A stretch of DNA of 64,000 bases from Larimichthys crocea (taxonomy: Eukaryota; Chordata; Actinopteri; Sciaenidae): assembly GCF_000972845.2 (NCBI RefSeq), contig NC_040020.1, positions 1,240,669 to 1,304,668 of the forward strand. The letters run 5' to 3'. The notes below the pieces were generated by a model. The model was not told the DNA's origin, did not search any database, and saw nothing but the letters and a program-made list of their open reading frames with translations. Positions 1 through 13,189 of the stretch are shown here, piece by piece; position 1 is the first letter of the stretch; each line of letters starts with the position of its first letter. A program made the translations under genes and the position numbers.

Positions 1-480
1 GGTGTCCTTGGGTGACAGAAAGGAGCCTATGAAATAAAATGTATCTGTATAACTCTGCAAGCTGATAACAGAAATAACTGAAGCTATATAAAGCTTGATT
101 ATGTTTTATACACGTTTCCTACATATAAACATAAAGGGCTCAATGCATATACCCTCACAAGTTCATACAACAAGAAAGTAAATAGAAACTGAGTGCACCT
201 GACAGGTGACACCTGATCTGACAGCAAACTGTTCAGAGGCATATAAGGCACAGCTGCTTTAAGAAAACCCAGTGGCAACCTTGAAATGTTACCGATGCTG
301 CAGTGCCAAAAACTGTAGAAGGGCTAACCAGAGTTATCACAGCAGCTCTTAAGAAATCTGTGGATGACGTCACAGCCATCACTTCCATGTTTAATACAGT
401 GTATACTTTCAACATGCAACCAACGAGGTCAACGTTTGCTGACTAAAAGGCATTGACCCACATAATGTGGGGTGCAGGAC

Positions 481-1151
481 TAGGGATGGGAATTGATAAG
501 ATTTTTGCGATTCCGATTCCACTATTGATTCTGCTTAACGATTCGATTCTTTATCGATTCTCTTATCGATTCTCATTTGGGAAAAAAGGTCATCTTCTAA
601 ATGTAATGCAGAAGGCATTCGTTTAATGTGTAACTGTTATAGCATGTTTTACAAAGAAGCACATGGCGCTAACATGGTAGGCAGTGTGTTATTTACCAGA
701 GTTACCTTCCGTAGTAACCGCAGAGGTGCTCATAGCCTGGGTGCTGCCGCTGCTGCTAGGTTGAGATTCATCTCCAGTCCGGAGCATGTCAAAAACACGA
801 CATTCATTTAAAAATATTGCATGTTGTGTGCGCAAATGTTTCTGCATGTTCGTCGAGTTCCCTCCCGACGCTGTTATCTCCACTTTCCAATGATTGTAAG
901 TCGCCATCTGTTTTGGTAAAATGCAGCCAAACTTTGGAGCGTTTGAACCGAGTGGGTGCCATTGTTTACTACCGATTGCACTGCACGTGCGAAACTTGCG
1001 TAAGTTACGTGGCGTAATTGCTTGCTGGAATCGAGTGCATGCTTTCTGGAATTGATAAGAGAAACGTTAGATAAACTGCCAAACGATTCCATGGAATTGA
1101 AACACACGGAACCGGTTCTCAAAAACAACCGGTTCTCGATTCCCATCCCTA
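481..1151 (-). mobile_element. Non-autonomous hAT transposon with BED-finger remnant (left copy)
   Basis: The ends are inverted: 'tagggatgggaatt' at the left and the complement of the same motif at the right ('attcccatcccta'). The right flank 'cccaggac' is an 8-bp target duplication; the left flank here reads 'tgcaggac'. Eight-base duplications and short inverted ends are typical of the hAT superfamily. Inside, the minus strand encodes pieces of a BED-type zinc finger in two frames: 'SKVWLHFTK' near 920 and 'NSTNMQKHLRTQHA' near 840. The cysteine-bearing middle and the rest of the transposase are missing, so this is a deletion derivative of a ZBED-like autonomous element. Confidence 0.8.
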
Positions 1152-4100
1152 CCCAGGACCCCATGCCTATATGAGAAAATAGTTTTGTTTCTAGACAGGT
1201 TCCCCTCAGAGCAACTCGAATTAGGCTTTTTCTTTTTTTGGAGTTATCCTCGAGTGTCCACAAAGAGAAGACGTTGAGGGGGATGAACAAAACACTGGAC
1301 TTTGTATAGGAGACTGTTTCCAACAGTCTACATTGTTTTTTTTAACCATGCACTTTACAATTATATTGTATTATTGTAACCATACCATAACAAAGTAGTC
1401 ATTAGACTACAATCTTTACCCAAGCCTAATCAAGTCATTTCTGTGCCTAAACATGAACAAATAGTAGAACGTTTCTCTGCTAAATTGCTGAAAGGAGAGC
1501 GAACATTGGGCTGACATTTGTTAATGGAGCTTTAAACCTAACCTTGGTAAAGACACAAGATTCAAACTGTAATCTCAAAAGAGATTCACAATATATGAAT
1601 GATATAATCTTCTTAATTGTTTCCTGTCTCCGACACTGTTATAGTCCAATAAAGGCAAAAAACAAACAAACAGCAATACCCCCAAAAACAATTCTGGAGC
1701 GTTCAAATCATGTAAATCAATTTAAGCATTTGAACAAACAAAAAAACGTTGTCGTTTTTCAGCTGAGGACAGACCAAATTATCATCAGTAGAATGATCTA
1801 AAACGTAGAGTTGCTAACAATGACCACAGGTGTCCTCTCTGGAGAGAAAAAAGCCCCATTAAATTACGTGAAGTAGACACTGGAGGTGATACGTTGTTTG
1901 TTTTGGATAAAGCTGTGGCAAATTGTTTCACAAAAATCACTAAATTGGTCATGCACGTGGAGGGTTTTCATTCCACAGAGACATGAGCAAAGATCCTAAA
2001 ACAGCATGCTTTCCATAAAATGCAACAGCAGCTCAGGTGAAACGCCATCAAGGTCAGGGGATTTGAGGCTGAAGCTAAAGTTCAGTTTGTGCGATAGGAA
2101 AGTGCAAGGACGTATGACACGTTCTCTCTGCAGAGGTCGAATAATAATCCCAGAAACCGTAAATGCAGGCAGAGTGCATCAGCCTTCATGCAAGGAGCAA
2201 GCTGTTCCTTTCAATTATTATTTTTTTGTTAGTTCTAGTCAAAGGAGAGCCAGTTTTATTAACAGCTGAGAGTTTCTAAGAAAAGAAGATTTGATCTTTG
2301 GCGACGAGGTGTATTATTTCTCTTCAGCAGTGTTTAACCATTGAAGACAATCTGAGCAACAGCAACAGCATTCTATATATTTCCTTTATTAGCTTGAGTA
2401 TTATGTACTATCTGTCTTTATTGGGTAATTCATTGACTCACCCAGCGTCAACAAAATGTAGCTTGGGCTTCTTTAGTTTCCAGTGAGTAGACAGTAAGCA
2501 AAGAAAGGTCTTCTACTCAGAAACCCATCCAGCAAATCAATTTTCACTGTGAAACCTTCACGTAAAGAATGCTGCTGGTACACATGATCGTCAAGGTCCC
2601 TATACACTCCATGACAATGTGGAGAGATCTTTATGTTGTTGTTGTTGTAATGTACCGGTGGTATTGATGGGTGAAATTAGATGTCAATAACACCTGAGTC
2701 ACCTGCCAAACAAAGAGGGAGCGACAACTTTGTGACAGCAAACTTTCAGTGCAGTGCTCGACTAACTTAAGAAACAAACTTGTGTTCGCTCAAATGCTCT
2801 TCCTGCAATAGCTCACTCAAAATAGTGGGAGACAAGCCGGAAGTTGTTATGCCATTAAGACATTTTGTTCGTGTAAAGTTAAGCCATCCTTGAGGTCTTG
2901 GTCTAATCTTCTCCAGGAGCATTGCTCCACGATGCATTCAGTTCTCCTTCTAGGAGCATGTTTGGTCAGGATTAAAGACATATCTCACAAGCACAGACAT
3001 AAAGTCACACAATACAGCAAATTTTAATTAACTTTGTTTGAGCGAAACTCAACAGCTAAATACACCTATGAGTGCATGAACACATATCCAAAGATATTAG
3101 AAATACAACTTACATCAGAGGACTTTTCGCGGGACAAATTGCTCGTCTAAAGTCGTCTAAAATGTCTTATTCCCTTCTGATTAAATCAAACATGCTTAAT
3201 ATTATGAAAGGATTTTAGTCTCAATTCATGCAAATAGCAAAGTTCAATCACGTGAACAGCGTCAACGATATATGAGCGAACTCTTTCTAGCATATCGAGG
3301 CACAAGAACATGAGGTCTTGGACTGTCCAAAGAGAAGAGATCGCTGTGGAGGTAGATTGAGTGAAATGGAAATTGCTGCAGCCTTCTTAAAAGCACACAG
3401 GACAGCGGTGGCAACAGTTTCCAGTGTGTGGTGGGCATTTTGGGAAGATTGGTGGCCACGCTGGCAGTTTGGCTCTAAAGGGAAGATAATAGTCCATCAC
3501 TTTGGTTCAGATCGAACTTTTGACTGGATTGCCACTTTCATGGTCTTCAATTGTAAATCATTCTGGTCAACCCACTGACTTTGGAAATTCATTCGTTTCC
3601 CTGCAGGTCAGGCTAAAATTTCGCTTGGACCAATGGTTTCATGTTAAACAAACCCTAACCCAAAACAGATGACATTCAGCCTCAGGTAACTAACTGGCTA
3701 AGTAGCAAATGTTAATATGTTAACACAGTAAACAAAAATAGTAAATAACATACATCAGAATGACGAAATCATAGAATATAACCATGGTTTATATTCAAAG
3801 GTACAGTGTTTACATCTGTGATCTGATGGGATAAAAGAAAATTAGCAGTGCTGGAGAAACGTCTTGATTTGACTAAAAGCATTAATTAATGACAAAGCAT
3901 CACTAATGTTGCAGCTTGTAAAGAGGTGAGGTAAATTCACCAGTTTTATATGCTGCTAGGAAGCTTAATCTATAATTATACATCGCAATTCTGTATTAAA
4001 ATGATTCAGTATGTAAATAAATTGGTAACTAATGATGTCTAATAGAAAAGTTCTTAGTGTTGCTATGATTTGTAAAAGGTTTGCTGTTGGACTTTATTAG

Positions 4101-5600
4101 TTTTGAGACTGAAGCTGCCTTTTTTTTTCTTTGTATAAGAGTTTGTTTTCCATTAAACATTTAACAAACTTTTAATGTAACAAAACTCAGGAGTGACCTA
4201 AAAAAAGAGTAGTAGCTGGTGGAGAAATAGCTTTCTATTTTCTTGAAGAGGGGAGTTGCATTACCTCTACTTTCCTTTTCTTACCTGTGCACTCCACCTG
4301 AAATATCACCCTGCCTGCAACACTTAGATGTTACCCACGTCCACAAAAGAACCAAGACCTTTATTGAACTGCTCTAACAATCTGCTTTACGTTATTACAC
4401 CGTCGTGTCGCTGTGGGAACTGGAAATGTGGTGGGAAATGCCAAATAGGTCGTCTAAGAGCTTGTGAGTCATTCCGACCAACACAATGCCATTTACAGAA
4501 CATCCCTTTGCAAAAGTTGCATATTGAAAGGAGGGGACGGTGGCAAAAGCACAATTCGCTCTCGGTGTGAGTCACGCTTCATTTTTATCGTGCAGGTACT
4601 GACCTGGAATACATTTGGCCATTATGAAAATGCCACAAATAATCTTTATATCTTTGTAATGATGATAATTGGTACCAAAATACCAAGCATCCTAATTTAA
4701 CTCATTTCTTTAACCTCATGGCATTTCCCTCTGCAGAGTACTGCGTCTCGTTGCTGTACACTTTTTCTTATTCCAGAAATCACCAACGAGCCACTTCACC
4801 AGCCTCCATGATCCCTCACTCACTCTTGGTCAACCCGGTCAATCCAATGGGGGCGTCCAGCCAAACACAACTGCCGGCGACTGTTTTTGGCATTTAATTT
4901 GGTGGACAAGATAATGAATCCCAAATTTTGACAATAAGCATTAGTTGTTTGGCACTCTGCTATCAGTGGCTGTGCCACAAAGTTTGCTGAAGTGCTTTAA
5001 ATGGTTGGACGACTGGAAACGTATAAAAAAGTGTAAAACCATTTACGATGAAATCATTATAATTTGCTGGTTTAAATTCATCCTTTTAAAGGTTATTCTT
5101 TTCACTGAAGGCGTGAAGAGAAGAAGAAAAAGAACTGCCTCTTTTAGGAAATCACAGAATGTCATGAGCTTCACTGAGCAACTCTTTTCACTCTCTATCC
5201 AGTGATACTTGGTATTTTCTTAAGTTAAAATTTGACTCTGTTCCTCAATGTTCTATTATTAAATGATCTAGTTATGAAGGTCATGTTTCTTTTTTCCCAC
5301 CCACTGAAAGAAGTTTGTAGCTCTTTTTAACCTTGTGCTTTCTTTCATGTGAATAACAATGACTGTGGCGTGATGGTTTGACAAAGGAACGCCACCTTTC
5401 TTCATTCTTTTGGCAGAAAACATTCTCGATCTCGATTTTGTGTAAGAATGATTAAAAAAAGACACAAAGAGAAGTATTCACTGTGATAATGTGTTTTGTG
5501 GCATAAAGGGAATTGTGTTTACAGGCCTTGAAAATGTATTCTCACAGTGATGGATGAAATATCACTCATACGTAATATAAACTCATACATAAGTGCAATT
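1152..5600. other. Gene-free AT-rich sequence (also 8016-12340)
   Basis: No coding region could be supported on either strand. Open frames here are under 100 codons and are interrupted by single-base indels when the two copies of the segment are compared, which argues against selection for coding. One frame ends in a serine/proline-rich stretch near 4770-4900 and has a possible splice acceptor before it, but three of its residues change between the copies and I recognise no family. Confidence 0.5.
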
Positions 5601-5779
5601 TTCTCATGCATGCATGCATACTGCACTTTAACAATCAGTGTCTATTCTCTGTACAGTCTTTCAAACACAAAATTCTTTTATAAGGTTTTAGATTTATATA
5701 TCATATAGTTCACTGTTACTTGGCTTTTATCTTACTGTTACTGGTTTTATTTAACTGTTAAATTGTATATCTTACAGGT

Positions 5780-5915
5780 GTGTAGTGGGTTAGGGTTAGT
5801 ATTTTCTTGGGATGTTTTATTATGTTACTTACTATCTAGCTTACCGTTTGGGAGCTGCTGTAACAAACACAATTTCCCTGCGGGGATTAATAAAGTATTT
5901 CTGATCTGATCTGAT
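5780..5915 (+). mobile_element. Non-LTR retrotransposon 3' end
   Basis: A LINE-type 3' end reads '...gctgctgtaacaaacac' followed by 'ggggattaataaagtattt' and a short run of the pentamer 'ctgat'. The same end occurs in the right copy at 13440-13550. The motif 'gggattaataaagtat' recurs in the SINE at 52474-52766, and a variant 'gggatgaataaagtat' in the LINE ends at 36-38 kb. Only the 3' tail is left and no reverse transcriptase remains, so the family assignment is open. Confidence 0.6.
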
Positions 5916-6008
5916 TCCCACGTACATGAAGACGCTGATATTATATCATAAGACTGGAGGTTTTTGACGTCAGAAAGTGTGCAGTTCATGTATTTACATG
6001 CAGGAATC

Positions 6009-6115
6009 NNNNNNNNNNNNNNNNNNNNNNNNNNNNNNNNNNNNNNNNNNNNNNNNNNNNNNNNNNNNNNNNNNNNNNNNNNNNNNNNNNNNNNNNNNNN
6101 NNNNNNNNNNNNNNN
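6009..6115. other. Assembly gap (Ns)
   Basis: A run of 107 Ns. The sequence to its left is the end of the duplicated segment and the sequence to its right is a LINE fragment that leads into the second copy of that segment. This is what is expected if two overlapping contigs were placed end to end. Confidence 0.99.
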
Positions 6116-6189
6116 CTCATAGCTCATAACTTCATCATTTATCTCCTCCCCCTTGGTAATATCTTCCGCAAATATAACATAAATTTCCA

Positions 6190-6875
6190 CCCAGCTCTAC
6201 CCCGCCAGCAAACCCACCTCCAACCTCCCGCCCTCCTCTCTTACTGACTGCTTGACAGAAATAAATCCTGGTTCACCTCAAATCTACTTAGCTGAACAGT
6301 GACTCATTGGCGCCAAATCAACATTATCCAAAACCGACAGTTTCTCTATTGACATCGACAATTTGCTCCATTTTCCCTCCCACTCTCACCCGGCCGCCTA
6401 TTTCCACCTACGCAACATAACTCCTCCGTCCCTCCCTTACTCCTCATACCACTGCCATCTGTAAACTACAAATCCTTTTGCTTACATTCAAAGCCATCCA
6501 TAACTCGCACCACCATATCTCTGATCTTCTCCACGTTGCTGCTCCTCCTCGCTCCCTCAGTCTTCCTCCTCCATTCACCTGACTGTCCCCTCCGCCCGTC
6601 TCACCACCATCACCCAGCTCTCTTTACCCTCCGTTATAAGGAACATCAACTCACTCTCGCAATTCAAGTCCGCGCTCAAAACCCACCTGTTTAAAATCGC
6701 CTTTTCCATCTGACTGATTCATTGCATTGCCTATTTTAACTGTTTTTAATGTTGTTTTCTTGTATTTGGTATACTAGTTTGGTTTCTTTTGTTTGTTTTT
6801 GTTATTTGCTGTCTACCTTTATTTATTGTAAGGTGTCCTTGGGTGACAGAAAGGCGCCTATGAAATAAAAAATGT
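6190..6875 (+). mobile_element. LINE fragment, L2/CR1-like, internally deleted
   Basis: Translation of the plus strand gives broken pieces of the C-terminal part of a reverse transcriptase of the kind found in fish L2/CR1 elements: a stretch containing 'GAKSTLSKTDSFSIDIDN' near 6310-6365, then 'LLLTFKAIH' near 6478-6504 with the usual downstream order of basic and serine-rich residues, and 'THLFK'-like coding near 6685. Part of the palm and thumb is deleted and there are frameshifts. The 3' end is 'aaggtgtccttgggtgacag' plus a polyadenylation-like 'aaataaaa'. The same tail forms the first 45 bases of the window. Confidence 0.7.
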
Positions 6876-7312
6876 ATCTGTATAACTCTGCAAGCTGATA
6901 ACAGGAATAACTGAAGCTATATAAAGCTTGATTATGTTTATACACATGTTTGCTACGTAAAACATAAAGGGCTCATGCTATACCCTCACAAGTTCTACAA
7001 CAAGAAAGTAAATAGAAACTGACTGCACCTGACAGGTGACACCTGATCTGACAGCAAAATGTTCAGAGGCATATAAGGCACAGCTGCTTCAAGAAAACCC
7101 AGTGGCAACCTTGAATGTTTACCGATGCTGCAGTGCCAAAAAACTGTAGAAGGGCTAACCAGAGCATCACAGCAGCTCTTAAGAAATCTGTGGTGACGTC
7201 ACAACCATCACTTCCATGTTTAATACAGTGTATACTTTCAACATGCAACCAACAAGGTCAATGCTTGCTGAGTAAAAAGGCTGTCCTCTCTGCAATCTTA
7301 TGAACCCAGGAC

Positions 7313-8007
7313 CAGGGATGGGAATTGATAAGATTTTTGCGATTCCATTCCACTATCGATTCTGCTTAACGATTCGTTCTTTATCGATTCTCTTATCATT
7401 CTCATTTGGGAAAAAAAAGGTCATCTTCTAAATGTAATGCAGAAGGCATTCGTTTAATGTGTAACTGTTATAGCATGTTTTACAAAGAAGCACATGGCGC
7501 TAACATGGTAGGCAGTGTGTTATTTATCAGAGTTACCTTCTGTAGTAACCGCAGAGTGGTCATAGCCTGGCTGCTGCCGCTGCTGCTAGGTTGAGATTCC
7601 TCTCCAGTCCGGATCGTGTCAGAAACACGACCTCATTTAAAATATTGCATGTTGTGTGCGCAAATGTTTCTGCATGTTCGTCGTGTTCCCTCCCGACGCT
7701 GTTATCTCCACTTTGCAATGATTGCACGCACTCTGTGCCATCTTTTTTGGTAAAATGCAGCCAAACTTTGTAGCGTTTGAACCGTGGGTGCCATTGTTTA
7801 CTACCATTGCACTGCATGTGCAAAACTTGCGTAAGTTACGTGCGTAATTAGTTGTGCTTGCTGGAATCGAAGCTCAAGAAGTTACGTGACGTAATTTGTG
7901 CTTTCTGGATCGATAGGAATCGTTAGATAAACTGCCAAACGATTCCATGGAATTGAACACATCGAGAACCGGTTCTCAACAGAACCGGTTCTCGATTCCC
8001 ATCCCTA
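7313..8007 (-). mobile_element. Non-autonomous hAT transposon with BED-finger remnant (right copy)
   Basis: This is the same insertion as 481-1151 in the other copy. The 8-bp target duplication is perfect here: 'cccaggac' at 7305-7312 and again at 8008-8015, directly outside the 'cagggatgggaatt' / 'attcccatcccta' ends. The minus strand again holds a frame-shifted BED finger start ('VWLHFTKKDG') and end, followed by an alanine-rich stretch. It cannot encode a transposase and would need one supplied in trans. Confidence 0.85.
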
Positions 8008-11000
8008 CCCAGGACCCCATGCCTATATGAGAAAATAGGTTTGTTTCTAGACAGGTTCGGCTCAGAGCAACTCAAATTAGGCTTTTTCTTTTTTGGAATC
8101 CGAGTGTCCACAAAGAGAAGACGTTGAGGTGGATGAACAAAACACTGACTTTGTATAGGAGACTGTTTCCAACAGTCTACTTGTTTTTTTTAAACATGCA
8201 CTTTCAATTATATTGTATTATTGTAACCATACCATAACAAAGTAGTCATTAGACTACAATCTTTACCCAAGCCTAATCAAGTCCTTCTGTGCCTAAACAT
8301 GAACAAATAGTGGAACGTTTCTCTGCTAAATTGCTGAAAGGAGAGCGAACATTGGCTGACATTTGTTAATGGAGCTTTAAACCTAACCTTGGTAAAGACA
8401 CAAGATTCAAACTGTAATCTCAAAGAGATTCACAGTATATGAATGATATAATCTTCTTAATTGTTTCCTGTCTCCGACACTGTTATAGTCAATAAAGGCA
8501 AAAAAAAACAAAAAACAACAATACCCCCAAAAACAATTCTGGAGCGTTCAAATCATGTAAATCAATTTAAGCATTTGAACAAACAAAAAACCTTGTCGTT
8601 TTTCAGCTGAAGACAGAGCAAATTATCATCAGTAGGAATGATCTAAAACGTGAGTTGCTAACAGTGCCCCAGGTGTCCTCTCTGGCAGAAAAAAAGCCCC
8701 ATTAAATTATGTGAAGTAGACACTGGAGGTGATACGTTGTTTTTTGGATAAAGCTGTGGCAAATTGTTTCACAAAAATCACTAAATTGGTCATGCACGTG
8801 GAGGGTTTTCATTCCACCGAAGACATGAGCAAAGATCCTAAACAGCATGCTTTCCAAAATGCAACAGCAGCTCAGGTGAAACGCCATCAAGTTCAGGGGA
8901 TTTGAGGCTGAAGCTAGGTTCAGTTTGTGCGATAGGAAAGTGCGAGGACGTTCATGACGTTCTCTCTCTGCAGGTCGAATAATAATCCCAGAAACCGTAA
9001 ATGCAGGCAGAGTGCATCAGCCTCCACGCAAGGAGCAAGCGTGTTCCTTTCAATTATTATTTTTTTGTTAGTTCTAGTCAAAGGAGAGCCAGTTTATTAA
9101 CAGCTGAGAGTTTCTAAGAAAGAAGATTTGATCTTTGGGACGAGGTGATTATTTCTCTTCAGCAGTGTTTAACCATTGAAGACAATCTGAGCAACAGCAA
9201 CAGCTTTCTAGATATTTCCTTTATTAGCTTGAGTATTATGTACTATTTGTCTTATTGGGTAATTCATTGACTCACCCAGGTCAACAAAATGTAGCTGGGC
9301 TTCTTTAGTTTCCAGTGGTGACAGTAAGCAAAGAAGGTCTTCTACTCAGAAACCCATCCAGCAAATCATTTTCACTGTGAAACCTTCACGTAAGAATGCT
9401 GCTGGTACACATGATCGTCAAGGTCCCTTACACTCCATGACAATGTGGAGAGATCTTTATGTTGTTGTTGTTGTAATGTACCGGTGGTATTGATGGGTGA
9501 AATTAGATGTCATAACACCTGAGTCACCTGCCAAACAAAAGGGAGCGACAACTTTGTGACAGCAAACTTTCAGTGCAGTGCTCGACTAACTTAGAAACAA
9601 ACTTGTGCTCTTCCTGCAATAGCTCACTCAAAATAGTGGGAGACAAGCCGGAAGTTGTTATGTGATTTAGACATTTTGTTCGTGTAAAGTTAAGCCATCC
9701 TTGAGGTCTTGGTCTAATCTTCTCCAGGAGCATTGCTCCACGATGCATTCAGTTCTCCTTCTAGGAGCATGTTTGGTCGGATTAAAGACATATCTCACAA
9801 GCACAGACATAAAGTCACACAATACAGCAAATTTTAATTAACTTTGTTTGAGCGAAACTCAACAGCTAATACACCTATGAGTGCATGAAACACATACCAA
9901 AGATATTAGAATACAACTTACATCAAGGATTTTCGCAGGCAAATTGCTCCTAAAGTTCTGTCCCTTCTGATTAAATCAAACATGCTTAATATTATGAAAG
10001 GATTTTAGTCTCAATTGATGCAAATAGCAAAGTCTCATCATGTGAACAGCGTCAACGATATATAGCGAACTCTTTCTAGCATATCGAGGCACAAGAACAT
10101 TAGGTCTCAGTTCTCTTGGACTGTCCAAAGAGAAGAAATCGCTGTGGAGGTAGATTGATGAGAAATGGAAATTGCTGCAGCCTTCTTAAAAGCACACAGG
10201 ACAGCGGTGGCAAAGTTTCCAGTGTGTGGTGGGCATTTTGGGAAGATTGGTGGCCACGCTGGCAGTTTGGCTCTAAAGGGAAGATAATAGTCCATCACTT
10301 TGTTGTAGATCGAACTTTTGACTGGATTGCCACTTTCATGGTCTTCAATTGTAATCATTCTGGTCAACCCACTGATTTGGAAATTCATTCGTTTCCCTGC
10401 AGGTCAGGCTAAAATTTCCCTTGGACCAATGTTATGTTAAACAAACCCTAACCCAAAACAGATGACATTCAGCTCAGGTAACTAACTGGCTAAGTAGCAA
10501 ATGTTAATATGTTAACACAGTAAACAAAAATAGTAAATAGCATACATCAGAATGCGAAATCTGAATATAACCATGGTTTATATCAAAGGTACGTGTTTAC
10601 ATCTGTGATCTGATGGATAAAAGAAAAATTCGAGTGCTGGGAAACGTCTTGATTGACTAAAAGCATTAATTATGACAAAGCATCACTAATGTTGCAGCTT
10701 GTAAAGAGGCGAGGTAAATTCACCAGTTTTATATGCTGCTAGGAAGCTTAATCTATAATTATACATCGCAATTCTGTATTAAAATGGTTCAGTATGTAAA
10801 TAATTGGTAACTAATGATGTCTAATAGAAAGTTCTTAGTGTTGCTATGATTTGTAAAAGGTTTGCTGTTGGACTTTATTAGTTTTGAGACTGAAGCTGCC
10901 TTTTTTTTTTCTTTGTATAGGAGTTGTTTTCCATTAAACATTTAACAAACTTTTAAGTAACAAAACTCAGGAGTGACCTAAAAAGAGTAGTAGCTGGTGG

Positions 11001-12344
11001 AGAAATAGCTTTCATTTCTTGAAGAGGGGGTTGCATTACCTCTACTTTCCTTTTCTTACCTGTGCACTCCACCTGAATATCACCTGCCTGCAACACTTAG
11101 ATGTTACCCACGTCCACAAGAACCAAGACCTTTATTGAACTGCTCTAACAATCTGCTTTACGTTATTACACCGTCGTGTCGCTGTGGGAACTGGAAATGT
11201 GGTGGGAAATGCCAAATAGTTGTCTAAAGCTTGTGAGTCATTCCGCCAACACAATGCCATTTACAGAACATCCCTTTGCAAAAGTTGCATATTGAAAGGA
11301 GGGGACGGTGGCAAAAGCACAATTCGCTCTCGGCGTGGTCAGGCTTCATTTCATCGTGCAGGTACTGACCTGGATACATTTGGCCATTATGGAAATGCCA
11401 CAAATAATCTTTATATCTTTTGTAATGATGATAATTGGTACCAAATACCAAGCATCCTATTTAACTCATTTCTTTAACCTCATGGCATTTCCCTTGCAGA
11501 GTACTTGTCTCGTTGCTGTACACTTCCTCTTATTCCAGAAATCACAACGAGCCACTTCACCAGCCTCCATGATCCCTCACTCACTCTTGGTCATCCCGGC
11601 CAATCCAATGGGGGCGTCCAGCCAAACACAACTGTTGGCGACTGTTTTTGGCATTTAATTTGGTGGACAAGATAATGATTTCCAAATTGTGACAATAAGC
11701 ATTAGTTGTTTGGCACTCTGCTATCAGTGGCTGTGCCACAAAGTTTGCTGAAGTGCTTTAAATGGTTGGACGACTGAAACGTATAAAAAAGTGTAAAACC
11801 ATTATATGAATATTCTAATTTGCTGGTTTAAATTCATCCTTTAAAGGTTATTCTTTTCACCGAAGGCGTGAAGAGAGAAGAAAAAGAACTGCTCTTTTAG
11901 GAAATCACAGAATGTCATGAGCTTCACTGAGCAACTCTTTTCACTCTCTATCCAGTGATACTTGATTTTCTTAAGTTAAAATTTTACTCTGTTCCTCAAT
12001 GTTCTATTATTAAATGATCTAGTTACGAAGGTCATGTTTCTTTTTCCCCACCCACTGAAAGAAGTTGAGTTTGTCAGCTCTTTTTAACCTTGTGCTTTCT
12101 TCATGTGATAACAATGACTGTGGCGTGATGGTTTGACAAAGGAACGCCACCTTTCTTCATTCTTTTGGCAGAAAACATTCTCGATCTTTTTGTGAGATGA
12201 TTAAAAAAAGACACAAAGAGAAGTTTCACTGTGATAATGTGTTTTGTGGCATAAAGGGAATTGTGTTTACAGGCCTTGAAAATGTATTCTCACAGTGATG
12301 GATGAAATATCACTCATACATAATATAAACTCATACATAAGTGC

Positions 12345-13130
12345 TCCTGTGACTAAGGCTGCAGAGCCTCTTGTGCAACTTTCGAAGGGGTTTCTCAAAA
12401 GTGGTGATGGGGCAAGTTTACATTGGCTAATTACTAGGCAGCAACTTGTTTTTTTTTTTTTTCAGCATTGAGAAGGGTGGTTTCTGCCCTTGCAACATTT
12501 AGACTCTACATAATCAGCTCTCTCTGATCGATCTGGTTTTGCATTTCAGTGTCATCCTGTAGTGTGCAGTGAAGATTAATATCGATAACTCCTTTAGCTT
12601 TAAGCTTAGTTCTGTGCAGAATAATGACTGTCAAATGTCCGCATCTGCCCTGTTTTATCCTGTAATTTGAGTCTGTGTGAGTGTTTACTGTAAGTGTTAA
12701 AAACTTGGATTAACAGGACTTCAGATTCAGTTTTAATTTGATATTACTGGGCAACATATGTCCACTAGAGCTGAACAATGAATCAATAAAACATTAAGTG
12801 ATAGAATTATAACTACAACTATTGTGTAGTGCTAAATAATTGTGTAAGTTATGTTTTCTACCAAAAAGCCAACAGTTGAATTATCCCAGCTACTTACCTG
12901 TTAAGTTTTTTCTGCTTTTCTGTGTTTTATATCATTGCAAACTGAATATCTTTTTGTTTGAAGATGTTATTTAGGATCTTTGCCAGGCTATTTTTCATAA
13001 TTTTTTACACTTATTATTGACCATGATTGACTAATGATGATAATAGGTCAAATAAAACAGACAGAACTTCACTCGCACAGGAACTGTGTGTAACTTTTAC
13101 CAGGCAGCAGCTCTGACTGCTATGTAAGAC
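12345..13130. other. Segment present only in the right copy of the duplication
   Basis: The left copy passes from 'cataagtgc' to 'catgcatgcatgcatactgc' with only about eight bases between, whereas here about 780 bases separate the two landmarks. The segment is AT-rich, has no long open frame, no obvious terminal inverted repeat and no target duplication, so I cannot call it a transposon. It may be an insertion in one haplotype or a deletion in the other. Confidence 0.7.
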
Positions 13131-13189
13131 AGTTTCCATGCATGCATGCATACTGCACTTTATACAATCAGTGTCTATTCTCTGTATAG

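Larger units (their letters stand above)
1..6008. repeat. Left copy of a duplicated segment, ending at the assembly gap
   Basis: This stretch aligns from its first base to 6832-13637 in the same orientation. Matching landmarks include the start 'ggtgtccttgggtgacag', a hAT element (481 versus 7313), the AC-rich block near 4321 and 11101, and the last bases before the gap ('tttacatgcaggaatc', also ending at 13637). Differences are mostly one-base insertions and deletions outside coding context, plus a replaced stretch of about 45 bases just left of the hAT element and about 780 bases present only in the right copy. The copy ends exactly where the Ns begin. I read it as an unmerged contig or haplotype overlap; a real tandem duplication is the alternative. 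No gene was recognised in it: the open frames are short and are broken by indels between copies. Confidence 0.9.

Noticed and set aside
874..1323. Open frame of 149 codons on the minus strand
   Set aside because: It runs from flanking sequence into the hAT element and only its end overlaps the BED finger region in the wrong frame; the second copy breaks the frame.
4328..4900. Possible gene with cysteine-rich and serine/proline-rich exons in the duplicated segment
   Set aside because: Frames are not preserved between the two copies, splice sites are ambiguous and no family is recognisable.
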